From Mycetohabitans sp. B8 (lineage in GTDB: Bacteria; Pseudomonadota; Gammaproteobacteria; Burkholderiales; Burkholderiaceae): a DNA stretch of 64,000 bases. Location: positions 62,001 to 126,000 of the forward strand of contig NZ_JAHLKR010000016.1 in the NCBI RefSeq assembly GCF_021991875.1, given 5' to 3'. The notes beneath the pieces were generated by a model that worked only from the letters and a program-made list of their open reading frames with translations, was not told where the DNA came from and searched no databases. A program made the position numbers and the translations under genes. Every line of letters begins with the position of its first letter. Within the stretch, counting starts at the first letter, position 1. Shown here in pieces: positions 34,648 through 47,863 of this stretch.

Positions 34648-35895
34648 TTGATCAACGCAGCGCTTGTCAGCATAGATTTCGGAAAGATCGATTTTCAGGC
34701 CAGTCTTGAAGAACTGAGCCTGCTCGCCACCAGTGCCGGGGCTCACCCGGTGCTGACGCTGACGGGCCGGCGCTTGAGCCCGGATGCCGCGCACTTCATC
34801 GGCAGCGGCAAGGTCGAGGAGCTTCGACTCGGCGCGCAGGCCAACGACGTCGATATTGTCATCTTCAACCACGCATTATCGCCCGCGCAGCAGCGCAACT
34901 TGGAGCGTGAGCTCGAGCGGCGTGTCGTCGATCGCACCAGCCTGATTCTCGATATCTTCGCGCAACGCGCGCGCAGCCATGAAGGCAAGCTGCAAGTGGA
35001 GTTGGCGCAACTGCAATACCTGTCCACGCGTTTGGTGCGAGCGTGGACCCACCTGGAGCGGCAGAAAGGCGGGATCGGCTTGCGCGGCCCAGGCGAGACG
35101 CAGCTGGAGACCGACCGGCGGTTGATCGGCGAACGTATCAAGATGTTGCGTGGCAAGCTGCGTAAGTTGCAGCGCCAGCATGGCACGCAGCGTCGCCAGC
35201 GCGAGCGCAATCGCACATTGTCGGTGTCGTTGGTCGGCTACACGAACGCCGGCAAGTCAACGCTGTTCAATGCGCTGACCAAGGCGCAAGCCTATGCGGC
35301 TGACCAGTTGTTTGCGACACTGGATACGACGTCGCGCCGCGTCTATGTCGGCGATGCGGGCAATGTCGTGGTGTCCGACACGGTCGGCTTCATCCGGGAC
35401 TTGCCGCACCAATTGGTCGCGGCGTTTCGCGCAACGCTGGAGGAAACTGTGCATGCGGACCTACTGCTGCATGTCGTCGATGCGTCCAGCGCGGTGCGCG
35501 CGGATCAGATCGAGCAGGTCAACGACGTGTTGCGCGAGATCGGCGCGGCCTCGATCCCACAGATTCTCGTGTTCAACAAGATCGACCAGGTGCCTGAGTT
35601 GGCAAGCCGGGCCAATCTGGTTGAAAGGAACGAGTATGGTAATATCACGCGCGTCTTTTTGAGTGCGCGAACCGGTCAGGGACTCGACGCGTTGCGTGAC
35701 GCGGTGGCCGAGGTGGCGCTCGGCGCACAGACGTTCAAGCGGGACCCGGACGGTATGGGCGCCGACGATCACGACCCGCGTCGCGACGCCGATGGTTCAC
35801 ACTCGGACGAGGCCGGGTCGACGGCCGGCGCCAATGCATCCGACGACGAGCGCGTTCGCCAAGCGAGCCGCAGCGTCCACCAACAGCGTATCTGA
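34648..35895 (+). CDS. hflX: Ribosome-splitting GTPase HflX
   Basis: This 415-residue GTPase rescues stalled ribosomes by splitting them. The N-terminal HflX domain (RRLSPDAAHFIGSGKVEEL; DRTSLILDIFAQRARSHEGK; GIGLRGPGETQLETDRRLIG) is followed by the G domain: G1 GYTNAGKST, G3 DTVGFIRDLPH, G4 FNKID. The C-terminal tail (about 60 residues) is Asp/Ser-rich and low complexity. The start is a TTG at 34648 (INAALVSIDFG), the only codon giving the family N-terminus. It lies between hfq and hflK. Confidence 0.96.
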   Translation: MINAALVSIDFGKIDFQASLEELSLLATSAGAHPVLTLTGRRLSPDAAHFIGSGKVEELRLGAQANDVDIVIFNHALSPAQQRNLERELERRVVDRTSLILDIFAQRARSHEGKLQVELAQLQYLSTRLVRAWTHLERQKGGIGLRGPGETQLETDRRLIGERIKMLRGKLRKLQRQHGTQRRQRERNRTLSVSLVGYTNAGKSTLFNALTKAQAYAADQLFATLDTTSRRVYVGDAGNVVVSDTVGFIRDLPHQLVAAFRATLEETVHADLLLHVVDASSAVRADQIEQVNDVLREIGAASIPQILVFNKIDQVPELASRANLVERNEYGNITRVFLSARTGQGLDALRDAVAEVALGAQTFKRDPDGMGADDHDPRRDADGSHSDEAGSTAGANASDDERVRQASRSVHQQRI

Positions 35896-35925
35896 CAACT
35901 GCATTTCGCAATAACCGGCTGTGAC

Positions 35926-37281
35926 ATGGTGAACGACAAGAATATCCGAAGTACGTGGCAGCGCGCGCGTGCCGTCTTTTCAATCAATGATCCGCGCTGG
36001 GGCAGGGGCCAGGGGGGCGACGATGCGTCCCGGCGTCCGCAGGATCAGCGCAATAGCGGCAAGGACGGTCAGGAAGGTCCGCCCGACCTGGATGAGTTGT
36101 GGCGCGACTTCAATCGCCGGATCAACCGGCTGCTCGGTCGCAAGGGCGGTGGCGACGGCGGCAGTCCGGGCCCGGCGAACTTGAGTAATGGCCGCGGCGG
36201 GCATCTGGGCCTGGGGATCGTCGTCGGCGTGCTGGTCGCGATCTACCTGGCCAGTGGTGTCTACATCGTGCAGGAAGGGCAGGCCGGTGTCGTGCTGCAG
36301 TTCGGCAAGTACAAGTACACGACCGGCTCAGGAATCCAGTGGCGGTTGCCGTATCCGTTCCAAAGCAATGAGATCGTCAACATGTCGCAGGTGCGCTCGG
36401 TCGAGATCGGCCGCGACAACATGATCCGTTCGACGAACTTGAAAGATATGTCGATGCTGACCAAGGACGAGAACATCATCGACGTGCGTTTCGCGGTCCA
36501 GTATCGCGTGAAGGACCCGGCCGCGTTCCTGTTCAACAACGTCGACGCGGAAGGCACGGTGACGCAGGCTGCCGAGACCGCAGTGCGCGAGATCGTCGGC
36601 AAGAACACGATGGACTACGTGCTGTATGAGGGACGCGAGCAGGTCGCGCTGCAATTGTCGCAGCAGATCCAGCGGATTCTGGACCAGTACAAGACGGGCA
36701 TTATCGTGAGTAGCGTGACGATGCAGAGCGTGCAGCCGCCGCAGCAGGTGCAATCCGCGTTCGACGACGCAGTGAAGGCCGGACAGGATCGTGAGCGCGC
36801 GAAGAACGAGGCGCTGGCCTATGCGAACAACGTGGTGCCGCTCGCGCAGGGCACCGCTGCGCGGATGGTGGCGGACGCGCAAGGCTATCGCGCACGCGTG
36901 GTCGCCCAAGCTGAGGGTGACGCCGCACGTTTCAAGCAAGTGCAAGCCGAGTACGCGAAGGCGCCGGCTGTCACACGCGAACGAATGTACCTGGACACGA
37001 TGCAACAAGTTTATTCAAACGCAACGAAGGTGATCGTGGACAGCAAAGGCAATAGTAATTTGCTGTACCTGCCGCTGGACAAGATATTGGCGCAGCATCA
37101 CGCGCGCCCGCAAGGTGGCGCGAGCCCCAATGCGTCGGACAATGGCGTGCAGGGCGGCGCGTCGCCGGCTGGCAGCTCGGCCGGTGGGCCAGCGCAAGCG
37201 ATGCCGCGTGCGTCCGTCGGCGACGATGCGAGCCGCTCCCGGGACTTGTTTCGCAGTCGCGGCCGCGACGACGGTCAATAA
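35926..37281 (+). CDS. hflK: FtsH modulator HflK (SPFH domain)
   Basis: This 451-residue membrane protein forms a large periplasmic cage with HflC around the FtsH protease. A Gly/Asp/Arg-rich cytoplasmic N-terminus (residues 1-95) precedes one transmembrane helix (GIVVGVLVAIYLASGVYIVQ) and the SPFH/band-7 domain. Long helical repeats follow (DDAVKAGQDRERAKNEALAY), and the tail is Gly/Ala/Ser-rich. Length and domain order match HflK. The gene is followed after 12 bp by hflC. Confidence 0.96.
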   Translation: MVNDKNIRSTWQRARAVFSINDPRWGRGQGGDDASRRPQDQRNSGKDGQEGPPDLDELWRDFNRRINRLLGRKGGGDGGSPGPANLSNGRGGHLGLGIVVGVLVAIYLASGVYIVQEGQAGVVLQFGKYKYTTGSGIQWRLPYPFQSNEIVNMSQVRSVEIGRDNMIRSTNLKDMSMLTKDENIIDVRFAVQYRVKDPAAFLFNNVDAEGTVTQAAETAVREIVGKNTMDYVLYEGREQVALQLSQQIQRILDQYKTGIIVSSVTMQSVQPPQQVQSAFDDAVKAGQDRERAKNEALAYANNVVPLAQGTAARMVADAQGYRARVVAQAEGDAARFKQVQAEYAKAPAVTRERMYLDTMQQVYSNATKVIVDSKGNSNLLYLPLDKILAQHHARPQGGASPNASDNGVQGGASPAGSSAGGPAQAMPRASVGDDASRSRDLFRSRGRDDGQ

Positions 37282-37293
37282 GAGGGGCGAATC

Positions 37294-38211
37294 ATGAATC
37301 GAATCATCGCCGTTGTCGTTGCCGTGCTCGTCGTGTTGTTCGTCGGTTCCTCGATGATCTTTGTCGTCGACCAGCGCAAGTACGCGATCGTGTTCGCGTT
37401 CGGCGAGGTTAAGCAGATCATCTCGGCGCCCGGACTGCATTTGAAGGCACCGCCGCCGTTCCAGAACGTGATCTACATGGATAAGCGCATCCAAACGATC
37501 GACAATCCGGAAGCGGATCGTTACATCACCGCGGAAAAGAAGAATCTGCTGGTTGACCTGTTCGTCAAATGGCGGATTGTCGATCCGCGCAAGTTCTACA
37601 TTAGTTTTCGCGGCGACGCGTCACTCGCGCAAGACCGAATGACTCAAGTCATCCGTGCGGCACTGAACGAGGAGTTCACGAAACGCACGGTCTCGGAGGT
37701 GGTCTCCAACGAGCGCGAGGTCGTGATGCAGGCGGTGCGCAAGAAGGTCGAGCGCGATGCCTCGAACCTAGGCATCGACATCGTTGACGTGCGGCTGCGC
37801 CGCGTCGACTTGCTTGAGAACATCAGCGAATCGGTCTACCAGCGGATGAAGGCAGAGCGCCAGCAAGTCGCCAACGAGCAGCGCTCGACGGGTGCCGCCG
37901 AGGCCGAACGCATTCGTGCCGATGCGGACAAGCAGCGTGAAGTGGTGATCGCCGATGCGTACAAGCAGGCGCAGGAGATCAAGGGGGACGGCGATGCCAA
38001 GGCTGCGGCGATCTATGCGAACGCATTCGGCCGCGACCCGCAATTCTATGCGTTCTACCAGAGCCTGGAGGCCTATCGGCGCAGCATCGGCAATGGGGAC
38101 GTCGTGGTCGCGGATCCGAACAGCGAGTTCTTCCGCTTCATGAAAAATCCCGCCGGCGTGGCGGTGGGTGGCGCCGCGGCCACGCCTGCCGCGCCGGGTC
38201 GTAGGCACTAG
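37294..38211 (+). CDS. hflC: FtsH modulator HflC (SPFH domain)
   Basis: This 305-residue partner of HflK starts with a single transmembrane helix (AVVVAVLVVLFVGSSMIFVV), followed by the band-7 domain (QRKYAIVFAFGEVKQIISAP; GLHLKAPPPFQNVIYMDKRI) and an alpha-helical arm (MKAERQQVANEQRSTGAAEA). GAGGGG precedes the ATG at 37294. The heteromeric complex controls FtsH digestion of membrane proteins. A short Ala/Gly tail ends the protein. Confidence 0.97.
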   Translation: MNRIIAVVVAVLVVLFVGSSMIFVVDQRKYAIVFAFGEVKQIISAPGLHLKAPPPFQNVIYMDKRIQTIDNPEADRYITAEKKNLLVDLFVKWRIVDPRKFYISFRGDASLAQDRMTQVIRAALNEEFTKRTVSEVVSNEREVVMQAVRKKVERDASNLGIDIVDVRLRRVDLLENISESVYQRMKAERQQVANEQRSTGAAEAERIRADADKQREVVIADAYKQAQEIKGDGDAKAAAIYANAFGRDPQFYAFYQSLEAYRRSIGNGDVVVADPNSEFFRFMKNPAGVAVGGAAATPAAPGRRH

Positions 38212-38272
38212 GCGCACGAGCGCCGCGCGGGCATGCGGCGCGTGTGTCCGCGCGAAAAAAAGAAGCAGGCCC

Positions 38273-38458
38273 ATGGCCGCCACACTCATGCTCGCCATTG
38301 CGCTGATGCTGATCATCGAAGGGATTTTCCCGTTCGTGTCGCCGACGCTGTGGCTGGATACGTTTCGTAAAATAACGCAACTGCCGCCGGCACAGGTGCG
38401 GCTCGGCGGGCTGATCGCGATCGGCCTTGGGTTGCTTCTGCTGATGCTGGCGGGCTGA
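38273..38458 (+). CDS. Small two-helix membrane protein, DUF2065 (YjeT-like)
   Basis: This 61-residue protein has two hydrophobic helices ([38 protein letters not shown]) separated by a short polar loop with the DUF2065 signature [16 protein letters not shown]. The family typically sits directly downstream of hflC, as here, and before hisZ/purA. Function is unknown; the fixed position suggests a role near the HflKC-FtsH complex. The ATG at 38273 is used; the longer upstream frame overlaps the hflC tail. Confidence 0.9.
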   Translation: MAATLMLAIALMLIIEGIFPFVSPTLWLDTFRKITQLPPAQVRLGGLIAIGLGLLLLMLAG

Positions 38459-38495
38459 TCGTGCCGCGCCGCGTCGCGCCACTGGACTTAAGCTG

Positions 38496-39644
38496 ATGCC
38501 GACCTGGTTATTGCCTGAGAATATCGCCGACGTGTTGCCCTCCGAGGCACGCAAGCTCGAGGAGTTGCGTCGCGTGCTGCTCGACCGCTTCCGTTCGTAT
38601 GGCTACGAGATGGTCATGCCGCCGCTGCTCGAATACCTCGAGTCGTTGCTGACGGGCAGCGGCAGCGACCTGGCGTTGCGTACGTTTAAGCTGGTTGACC
38701 AGTTGTCCGGCCACACGCTGGGGCTGCGCGCGGACATCACGCCGCAGGTGTCGCGTATCGACGCGCACTTGCTAAACCGCCAGGGCGTCACACGGCTGTG
38801 CTATGCGGGGCACGTGTTGCACACGCGTCCCCGCGGCCTGCATGCGACGCGCGAGCAAATCCAGATCGGGGCTGAAATCTATGGGCATGCAGGATTGGAG
38901 GCGGATGTCGAGATTCAGCAACTGATGCTCGACAGCTTGCGGCTCGCTGGGCTCGGGTCGGTGCGACTGGACCTGTGCCATGCGGGCGTGCTGGCCGCGC
39001 TGCTGGGCGCCGACGAGCGCGCGGCTGGACTGGGCTCTGCGCTGTACGCGGCGTTGGCCGGCAAGGACGTGCCCCGGCTAGATGAGCTCACGCGTGAGCT
39101 GGCGGAGCCGGTGCGCGATGCGCTGCTCGCGTTGCCAATGCTGTACGGCGACGCGTCGGTGATCCATGAAGCGCGCGCGCGGCTTCCCACGTGGCCGGCG
39201 CTCACGCGCGCGCTCGATGAGCTTGCGTTTCTCGCCGCGCAGATTGGGGATGCGCACGTGACGATCGACCTGGCTGACCTGCGCGGCTACGCGTATCACA
39301 GCGGCGTGATGTTCTGCGCGTATGTCGATGGCGTGCCGAACGCCGTGGCGCGCGGCGGACGCTATGATCATGTCGGCCACGCGTACGGGCGCGCGCGGGC
39401 GGCGACCGGCTTTTCGCTGGACTTGCGCGAGGTGGCGCGGATTTCGCCGCCGCACGCACGCTCCAGCGCCATTTTAGCTCCGTGGAATCACGACGCGGCG
39501 TTGCGGGCCACCGTGGCGGCCTTGCGCGACAGCGGCGAGACGGTGATTCAGGCGTTGCCCGGCCACGAGCATACGCTGGATGAATTCGCTTGCGACCGCG
39601 TGCTCGTGCAGCGTGACAGCGGATGGACTGTCGAGCCGCGGTGA
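38496..39644 (+). CDS. hisZ: ATP phosphoribosyltransferase regulatory subunit HisZ
   Basis: This 382-residue paralogue of histidyl-tRNA synthetase activates short-form HisG, which catalyses the first step of histidine synthesis. It has the class II core ([54 protein letters not shown]) but lacks the anticodon-binding domain and has an altered histidine loop ([19 protein letters not shown]). Its presence implies that a short HisG lies elsewhere. It is located between DUF2065 and purA. Confidence 0.96.
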   Translation: MPTWLLPENIADVLPSEARKLEELRRVLLDRFRSYGYEMVMPPLLEYLESLLTGSGSDLALRTFKLVDQLSGHTLGLRADITPQVSRIDAHLLNRQGVTRLCYAGHVLHTRPRGLHATREQIQIGAEIYGHAGLEADVEIQQLMLDSLRLAGLGSVRLDLCHAGVLAALLGADERAAGLGSALYAALAGKDVPRLDELTRELAEPVRDALLALPMLYGDASVIHEARARLPTWPALTRALDELAFLAAQIGDAHVTIDLADLRGYAYHSGVMFCAYVDGVPNAVARGGRYDHVGHAYGRARAATGFSLDLREVARISPPHARSSAILAPWNHDAALRATVAALRDSGETVIQALPGHEHTLDEFACDRVLVQRDSGWTVEPR

Positions 39645-39703
39645 GGACGGCGCACACGCCGGCTGCCTAAAAAAACGGCAGTCGTGCGCACGAACCTAGG
39701 TAG

Positions 39704-41697
<1,994 letters not shown>

Positions 41698-41737
41698 TTC
41701 GCGACAGGTGACGGTATCGGCAATGGACGAACATAAG

Positions 41738-41764
41738 GCGGCTGCTCCTGGCAGCCGCTTTTTT
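41738..41764 (+). terminator. Intrinsic terminator after the purA operon
   Basis: GCGGCTGC (41738-41745), loop TCCTG, GCAGCCGC (41751-41758), then TTTTTT. It separates the purA-phosphoribosyltransferase transcript from kup. Confidence 0.92.
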
Positions 41765-41923
41765 ATCGACGACCGGCGCGGCGCGCGGTCTGTCCCGTAG
41801 TCAATCGCAATCGAAACGGTACCGCAAGCTTCCGCGGTGCGGCAACAACATCGCGGACCCCGGCTTACTGCGTGGGCCTGCATGGATAGAATATCGCCTC
41901 GTTTTCGCGACACGACGCCCGAC

Positions 41924-43819
41924 ATGACGAATGCTCTGCACGATCATCCGATTCGCCCCCAACCGTTGTCCGCCTTGGCCGTGGCCGCAATCGGCGTCGT
42001 GTTCGGCGATATCGGCACCAGTCCGCTGTATGCGCTGAAGGAGGCCTTCAGTGCGCAGCACGGTATCGCGTTGACGTCGGAGAGCATCCTCGGCGTGATC
42101 TCGCTGCTGTTCTGGGCGATTGTCGTCGTGGTGTCGCTGAAATACGTACTTTTCGTGATGCGGGCCGACAACGATGGCGAGGGCGGTGTGCTCGCGCTGA
42201 TGGCGCTCGCGCTGCGCGGGTTTCCGCGCGACGGCAAGTGGATCGGCGTGTTGATGGCCCTTGGCATCTTTGGGGCTTGTATGTTCTACGGCGACGCGGT
42301 GATTACGCCGGCGATTTCGGTGATGTCCGCGGTCGAGGGGTTGGAAATCGCCGCACCATCGCTCGCGCGATATGTGTTGCCGATTACGCTGCTCATTTTG
42401 ATCGCACTGTTCATGTTGCAGAAGCATGGCACCGAGGTCGTGGGGCGGCTGTTCGGGCCAGTGATGATCGTCTGGTTCGTCACGCTTGCGCTGCTAGGTC
42501 TGTACCATATCGCCACCGCGCCTCGTGTAATCACGGCGCTCAATCCATGGTATGCAATACGTTTCATGCATGACCATGCGGTGCAGGCGTATCACGTGCT
42601 CGGCTCGGTGTTCCTCGTGCTCACCGGCGCCGAGGCGCTGTACGCGGACATGGGGCACTTCGGCGCGAGACCGATTCGCGTCGCGTGGTATGGGATGGTG
42701 ATGCCCGCGCTGGTACTGAATTACTTCGGGCAGGGCGCGTTGTTGCTCAGCGATCCGAGCGCGATCCAAAATCCGTTTTATCTGCTCGCGCCGGACTGGG
42801 CGCTGCTGCCGCTGGTGGTGCTTGCCACGGCGGCCACCGTGATCGCGTCGCAGGCGGTAATCTCCGGCGCATTCTCGCTAACCAGCCAAGCGATCCAACT
42901 TGGCTATGTGCCGCGGATGAAGATCCAGCACACGTCCGCGAGCGCGATTGGGCAGATCTACATCCCGATCGTGAACTGGCTGTTGTTGTTTGTGATCGTC
43001 ATGATCGTGCTGGGTTTCAAGAGTTCGGACAATCTTGCGGCGGCCTACGGGATCGCGGTCACCACGACCATGGTGATCACGACGATACTCGCGTGTGTCG
43101 TGATGGTGCGCGTTTGGAACTGGAACAAGCTGTGGGTGGCGACGATCATCCTGAGCTTCATCACGGTTGACCTGTCATTCTTCGGTGCGAACCTGCTGAA
43201 GCTGCGCGAGGGCGGCTGGCTGCCGTTGTTGATTGGCGCATTCCTGTTTTTCTTGTTGACCACCTGGTACAAGGGCCGGCAGCTCGTCAAGGAACGTACT
43301 GCGGCCGACGGTATTCCACTGATGCCATTCGTTCAGGGGCTGCTTGCCCATCCGCCGCATCGCGTGTCGGGTTCGGCCATTTACCTGACCGGCAACGATG
43401 CGCTGGTGCCGGTCAGCTTGCTGCATAACCTAAAGCACAACAAGGTGTTGCACGAGCGCACAATCTTCATGACGTTCATCACGCTGGACATACCGTATGT
43501 CGATGACCATCGGCGCATCGACACCAAGGAGCTCGGCGGCGGGCTATACCGGGTGCGCGCAACGTACGGCTTTAACGAGACACCGGACTTGAACGGCGTG
43601 CTCAAGCTGCTCGAGCAACAGGAAAACATGTCGTTCGATTTGATGGACACGTCGTTTTTTCTGGCGCGGGAAACTGTCGTGCCGACGCAATTGCCGGGCA
43701 TGTCGGTGTGGCGCGAGCGGATTTTCGCGTGGATGCACCAGAACGCCGCGAAGCCTACCGATTTCTTCAGCATCCCGGCTAATCGGGTCGTCGAGCTCGG
43801 CACAAAGATCGAGATTTGA
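41924..43819 (+). CDS. kup: Low-affinity potassium uptake protein Kup
   Basis: This 631-residue protein is a K+/H+ symporter of the KUP/HAK family. Twelve hydrophobic segments are present. The N-terminal [20 protein letters not shown] and [16 protein letters not shown] are family signatures, with a soluble C-terminal domain of about 170 residues. The start at 41924 (MTNALHDHP) gives the normal N-terminus; ATG 41882 is an alternative. It stands alone, bounded by the terminator at 41738 and the convergent tex gene. Confidence 0.97.
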   Translation: MTNALHDHPIRPQPLSALAVAAIGVVFGDIGTSPLYALKEAFSAQHGIALTSESILGVISLLFWAIVVVVSLKYVLFVMRADNDGEGGVLALMALALRGFPRDGKWIGVLMALGIFGACMFYGDAVITPAISVMSAVEGLEIAAPSLARYVLPITLLILIALFMLQKHGTEVVGRLFGPVMIVWFVTLALLGLYHIATAPRVITALNPWYAIRFMHDHAVQAYHVLGSVFLVLTGAEALYADMGHFGARPIRVAWYGMVMPALVLNYFGQGALLLSDPSAIQNPFYLLAPDWALLPLVVLATAATVIASQAVISGAFSLTSQAIQLGYVPRMKIQHTSASAIGQIYIPIVNWLLLFVIVMIVLGFKSSDNLAAAYGIAVTTTMVITTILACVVMVRVWNWNKLWVATIILSFITVDLSFFGANLLKLREGGWLPLLIGAFLFFLLTTWYKGRQLVKERTAADGIPLMPFVQGLLAHPPHRVSGSAIYLTGNDALVPVSLLHNLKHNKVLHERTIFMTFITLDIPYVDDHRRIDTKELGGGLYRVRATYGFNETPDLNGVLKLLEQQENMSFDLMDTSFFLARETVVPTQLPGMSVWRERIFAWMHQNAAKPTDFFSIPANRVVELGTKIEI

Positions 43820-43922
43820 TTGGCCCGCCGCCGCGCGGCATCACCTGTCGCTGTTTTTCAGCGGTCGCTCGGTGCAGCGCACGTCGCCGCAGCCGCCGGC
43901 GGTGCGAAGGTGAAGGGTGAAG

Positions 43923-43953
43923 GCGGCGACCGGGCAGGTAGCCCGACCGCCGC
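43923..43953. terminator. Strong hairpin between kup and tex, no T-run
   Basis: GCGGCGACCGGGC (43923-43935) and GCCCGACCGCCGC (43941-43953) pair at 11 of 13 positions around a 5-nt loop. It sits just before the tex stop codon side, between two convergent genes. The absence of a T-run means it may only stabilise RNA ends or act with Rho. Confidence 0.4.
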
Positions 43954-43958
43954 ATCCA

Positions 43959-46298
43959 TCAGCGCAGCTTGAGCTTGGCGAACGCGGCTGCCATCGCGCC
44001 TTGCGGCTCCGTCTCCCGGTTGCGTCTGCCGTGACCCTGACCGCCGTGTCCACCGGCATCCCGGTCACGCGATGCCGCGCTGCCCGCGCCCGTTCCACCG
44101 CCTGCCGCGGCGTCGTCTGACAGGCGCATCGTCAGCGAGATGCGCTGCCGCTTCAGGTCTACCTCGAGCACCTTGACGGTGACGACCTGGCCCGCCTTGA
44201 CGACCTCGTGCGGGTCCTTCACGAACTTCGTTGACATCGCGGACACGTGCACGAGGCCGTCCTGGTGCACGCCGATATCGATGAACGCGCCGAAGGCTGT
44301 GACGTTGGTCACCACCCCTTCGAGAATCATCCCGGGCGACAGGTCGGCAAGCGTCTCGACGCCTTCGCGGAACATTGCAGTCTTGAACTCGGGCCGTGGG
44401 TCGCGCCCCGGCTTTTCAAGCTCGCCCAAGATATCGCGTACGGTGGGCAAGCCAAAGCGTTCGTCGACGAACTCGGTTGCGGTCAGCTTCGACAGCACGT
44501 CACGATTACCCATCACATCGGACACCGACTTGTTGATCTTCGCGAGGATGCGCTCGACCACTGGATAGGCCTCTGGATGGACTGCCGAGCGGTCCAGCGG
44601 GTTCTCACCATGGTTGATGCGCAGGAAGCCGGCCGCCTGCTCAAAGGTCTTGTCGCCCAGGCGCGGCACCTTTTTCAAGTGCGCTCGGGACGGGAATGGC
44701 CCATGGGTGTCACGATACTCGACGATGTTGCGTGCGAGTGTCGCATTCAGGCCCGATACCCGGGCAAGCAGCGCAATGGATGCGGTGTTCGCGTCGACGC
44801 CCACCGCGTTGACGCAATCCTCGACGACTGCATCCAGCGTGCGTGCCAATTCTCGCTGATTCACGTCATGTTGGTATTGGCCCACACCAATCGCCTTCGG
44901 CTCGATTTTCACCAGCTCGGCGAGCGGATCCTGTAGGCGGCGCGCGATCGAAACCGCGCCGCGCAACGATACGTCCAGTTCGGGAAATTCCTTCGCCGCC
45001 AGTTCCGACGCCGAGTACACCGATGCGCCCGCCTCGGAGACGACGATTTTTTGCAGTTTCAGTTCCGGATGTCGTGCGATCAACTCGCTGGCCAGCTTGT
45101 CAGTTTCGCGCGATGCGGTACCGTTGCCGATGCTGATCAACTCGGCCTGCGTCGCTTGGGCGAGCCGTGCGAGCCGCGCCAGCGACCCGTCCCAATCGCG
45201 GCGTGGTTCATGCGGATAAATCGTATCGGTGGCTAGCAGTTTGCCGGTGCGGTCGACTACTGCGACCTTGACGCCGGTGCGCAGCCCCGGGTCCAACCCG
45301 ATCACCGCCCTGGGGCCAGCCGGCGCGGCCAGCAATAGATCCTTTAAGTTTCGTGCAAACACATTGATCGCCTCGTGCTCGGCGCGCTCGCGCAACTGGG
45401 TCAGCAGGTCGTTTTCCAGATGCGGTTGCACCTTCACGCGCCAGCACCAGCGGCACACGTCGCCGAGCCACTTGTCGGCTGGCCGCCCTTGATTGGCAAT
45501 GCCGAAGTGGCGCGCGATCATCGCTTCGCCAGGATGCGGCACTTGTGCATCGAGTTCCTCGCCCAGGCCGAGCTTGACGAACAGTACGCCGGCATTGCGG
45601 CCCCGGAACAGCGCGAGCGCGCGGTGCGATGGCACCGTCTTGATCGTCTCCGTGTAATTGTAGTAATCGCGGAATTTCTCGCCTTCCTCTTTTTCTTTGC
45701 CCTCGACGACCGTGGAGATCACTACGCCTTGGTTCCACAGATAGTCGCGCAGCCGGCCCAGCAACTCGGCGGTTTCGCCGAACTGCTCGGACAGGATGTC
45801 GCGCGCGCCGTCCAGCGCCGCCTTAATGTTGGCAATGCCTTTGTCGGCATCGACAAAGCGGGCGGCTTGCGCTTGCGGATCGTGCGTCGGATCCGCGAGC
45901 AACGCATCCGCCAAAGGCTGCAACCCCGCTTCACGCGCGATTTGCGCACGGGTGCGACGCTTAGGCTTGTACGGCAGATACAGATCCTCAAGCGTTTGTT
46001 TCGCGTCGGCAGCTAGGATCGCGGTGCGCAATTCATCAGTCAACTTGCCCTGCTCATCAATGCTTTGCAGGATCGCCGCGCGCCGATCCTCGAGCTCGCG
46101 CAGGTACAGTAGCCGCTCCTCGAGCAAGCGCAGTTGCGTGTCGTCTAAGTTGCCGGTGACTTCCTTACGGTAGCGCGCGATGAACGGAACCGTTGATCCT
46201 TCGTCAAGCAGTTGTACGGCGGCGGCGACCTGCCGTGGCTGAACATTCAACTCGGTGGCGATGCGCTGTACGATCTTCAGTGCTACGTTGTCCGTCAT
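43959..46298 (-). CDS. tex: Tex-family RNA-binding transcription accessory protein
   Basis: This 779-residue protein is built as an N-terminal helical Tex domain ([20 protein letters not shown]), a YqgF/RNase H-like domain ([20 protein letters not shown]), helix-hairpin-helix repeats ([20 protein letters not shown]) and an S1 RNA-binding domain ([20 protein letters not shown]). It is the bacterial relative of eukaryotic Spt6 and affects transcription and virulence gene expression. The ATG at 46298 is the family start. The C-terminal tail after S1 is Gly/Arg/Asp-rich. It is divergent from the helical secreted-type protein. Confidence 0.96.
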   Translation of the reverse strand: MTDNVALKIVQRIATELNVQPRQVAAAVQLLDEGSTVPFIARYRKEVTGNLDDTQLRLLEERLLYLRELEDRRAAILQSIDEQGKLTDELRTAILAADAKQTLEDLYLPYKPKRRTRAQIAREAGLQPLADALLADPTHDPQAQAARFVDADKGIANIKAALDGARDILSEQFGETAELLGRLRDYLWNQGVVISTVVEGKEKEEGEKFRDYYNYTETIKTVPSHRALALFRGRNAGVLFVKLGLGEELDAQVPHPGEAMIARHFGIANQGRPADKWLGDVCRWCWRVKVQPHLENDLLTQLRERAEHEAINVFARNLKDLLLAAPAGPRAVIGLDPGLRTGVKVAVVDRTGKLLATDTIYPHEPRRDWDGSLARLARLAQATQAELISIGNGTASRETDKLASELIARHPELKLQKIVVSEAGASVYSASELAAKEFPELDVSLRGAVSIARRLQDPLAELVKIEPKAIGVGQYQHDVNQRELARTLDAVVEDCVNAVGVDANTASIALLARVSGLNATLARNIVEYRDTHGPFPSRAHLKKVPRLGDKTFEQAAGFLRINHGENPLDRSAVHPEAYPVVERILAKINKSVSDVMGNRDVLSKLTATEFVDERFGLPTVRDILGELEKPGRDPRPEFKTAMFREGVETLADLSPGMILEGVVTNVTAFGAFIDIGVHQDGLVHVSAMSTKFVKDPHEVVKAGQVVTVKVLEVDLKRQRISLTMRLSDDAAAGGGTGAGSAASRDRDAGGHGGQGHGRRNRETEPQGAMAAAFAKLKLR

Positions 46299-46390
46299 GG
46301 GTGAGGCTTGTGCGGGTTCGAGCGGGGCATTTTGCCATAAGCGCGATGTGGGCCGGTCGTGACACAAGATCGCGATGATAGAATTCCGAC

Positions 46391-47422
46391 ATGCATGACC
46401 GCCTACCGACGTCCTCTCCTGCACCGCGCCAGCGCGCTCGCGAATCGATGCTGCCCAGCGGGTCCCTATCTTCGCGACCGCACCGTCACGCGGCGGCGGT
46501 CACCCTGACTGCACGACGCGAGCGGGCGTGGCTGCTGGCTGGATGGCTGCTTGCGTGCGTGGCCAGCATTGTGCCGGCTGCGCCGTTGTATGCGCAGGCC
46601 ATGATGCTGCCGATGTCCGACGCCGGCGATGGCGTGGTTGCGACGACAGGCGTCGATGCGGAGGCGTCGGCGATGCCGGTTATCGCGCCACAGGAGCCTT
46701 CGGCACCCGTGCGTGTGATGGATGACGACCGCGCGGGCGCACGCGCAGCGGTTGCCGGCAGCCCCGACGCGCAGGCCGCGGATTCGGAGGGCGCCGATGG
46801 GCGAGCGCGACAGGCATCGTTCGGCGCCCGACAGGCGCAGCTCGATCGCCGCAGTGAGCTAAACCGGTACGAGTATGGTGTCGCGAGACACAACTGTTAC
46901 AGCGCCATTCTGGTTAACCATTGTCTGGAGAAGGCGCGCGACCGAATGATTGCGAACAAGATGCGGATTCGCGACGACCAAAATGCGCTCGACAACGAGC
47001 GCCGGGCCGCGCATGCGCGACAACGTGACGAGCAGGCTGCGCTCAAGCGCGACGCGCACGCGCGCGAGGCGCCTCAACGCGCGGCGCGTGAGCGCGAGAA
47101 CGAGCAGTCGTACGAAGAGAAGCAGCGCCAGCATGCGATCGATGAGGCGCGACGTAACGCGCAAGTGCCACAACGCGACGCGAACCAGCGCGCGTACGAT
47201 CAGAAGCAGCTCGACTACCAACGCAAGCTTGAGCAGGCGCGGCAGCAGGCTGCTCAGGATGCGCAGCAGCGGGCAGACAATGCGCGCAAGTTCGAGCAGA
47301 AGCAGCAGCGCGCGGCGCAGCATGCGCAGGACGTACGCGAGCGCCAGGCCCGCGCCGCGCGCAAGCAGCGCGCTTCCACGCCGGACGCCGCGTCGGCAGC
47401 CTCCGGTACGGGCGGACAGTAG
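46391..47422 (+). CDS. Secreted-type charged helical protein of unknown function
   Basis: I do not recognise a named family. The 343-residue product has a basic N-terminus, a hydrophobic segment at residues 47-68 ([20 protein letters not shown]) with a likely signal cleavage after LYAQA, then a low-complexity linker. Residues 155-205 hold a compact motif with two cysteines, C169 and C178 ([20 protein letters not shown]), spaced to form a disulfide. The remaining 140 residues are almost only Arg, Gln, Ala, Glu, Asp and Lys, with very few large hydrophobics, and are predicted to be one long charged helix. An ATG at 46448 is a possible shorter start. The layout fits a periplasmic, envelope-associated protein. 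Confidence 0.75.
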   Translation: MHDRLPTSSPAPRQRARESMLPSGSLSSRPHRHAAAVTLTARRERAWLLAGWLLACVASIVPAAPLYAQAMMLPMSDAGDGVVATTGVDAEASAMPVIAPQEPSAPVRVMDDDRAGARAAVAGSPDAQAADSEGADGRARQASFGARQAQLDRRSELNRYEYGVARHNCYSAILVNHCLEKARDRMIANKMRIRDDQNALDNERRAAHARQRDEQAALKRDAHAREAPQRAARERENEQSYEEKQRQHAIDEARRNAQVPQRDANQRAYDQKQLDYQRKLEQARQQAAQDAQQRADNARKFEQKQQRAAQHAQDVRERQARAARKQRASTPDAASAASGTGGQ

Positions 47423-47554
47423 GGCCGCAGACCCGGTTTCCGGACAAATGCCCAAGCCCTGAGTCAACCGCAGTAGAATCATGGTAAAGCGACCTCATAT
47501 CGGGTGCCGGCGTCACAGGTGCGACGGCTCCAGATCAATCCGGAGGGAAAGGGC

Positions 47555-47770
47555 ATGCAGCATGCATACGACGCTGACACGGTGGCAATCCAAAGCCAGA
47601 TCGCTCGACTTCAGGATGAGCATCATGACTTGGACTGCCTGGTCAATCGGGTGGCTGGCGTGCCCGGCATGAGCGACCTCGAGCTGCAGCGGCTAAAAAA
47701 GCGCAAGCTGAAGGTCAAGGACACGATTACGCTGTTGCAGTTACAGTTGGGGCCAGATACCCATCATTGA
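47555..47770 (+). CDS. YdcH-family (DUF465) small helical protein
   Basis: This 71-residue cytosolic protein has the DUF465 pattern: an N-terminal helix (IARLQDEHHDLDCLVNRV), a turn, and LELQRLKKRKLKVKDTITLL as a second basic helix. Members form antiparallel helical hairpins. Their function is unknown. The ATG at 47555 follows CGGAGGGA; upstream codons in the same frame have no similarity. It lies 93 bp before the DinG-type helicase gene. Confidence 0.9.
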   Translation: MQHAYDADTVAIQSQIARLQDEHHDLDCLVNRVAGVPGMSDLELQRLKKRKLKVKDTITLLQLQLGPDTHH

Positions 47771-47863
47771 TGCAGCGCGGCGGTTCCCGCCGCGTTCGCG
47801 CGACACGCCGGTAGGCGGCGCGCGCTGGCACGGCGCCACACCGACTTTGCAGGAATTGCCGCA

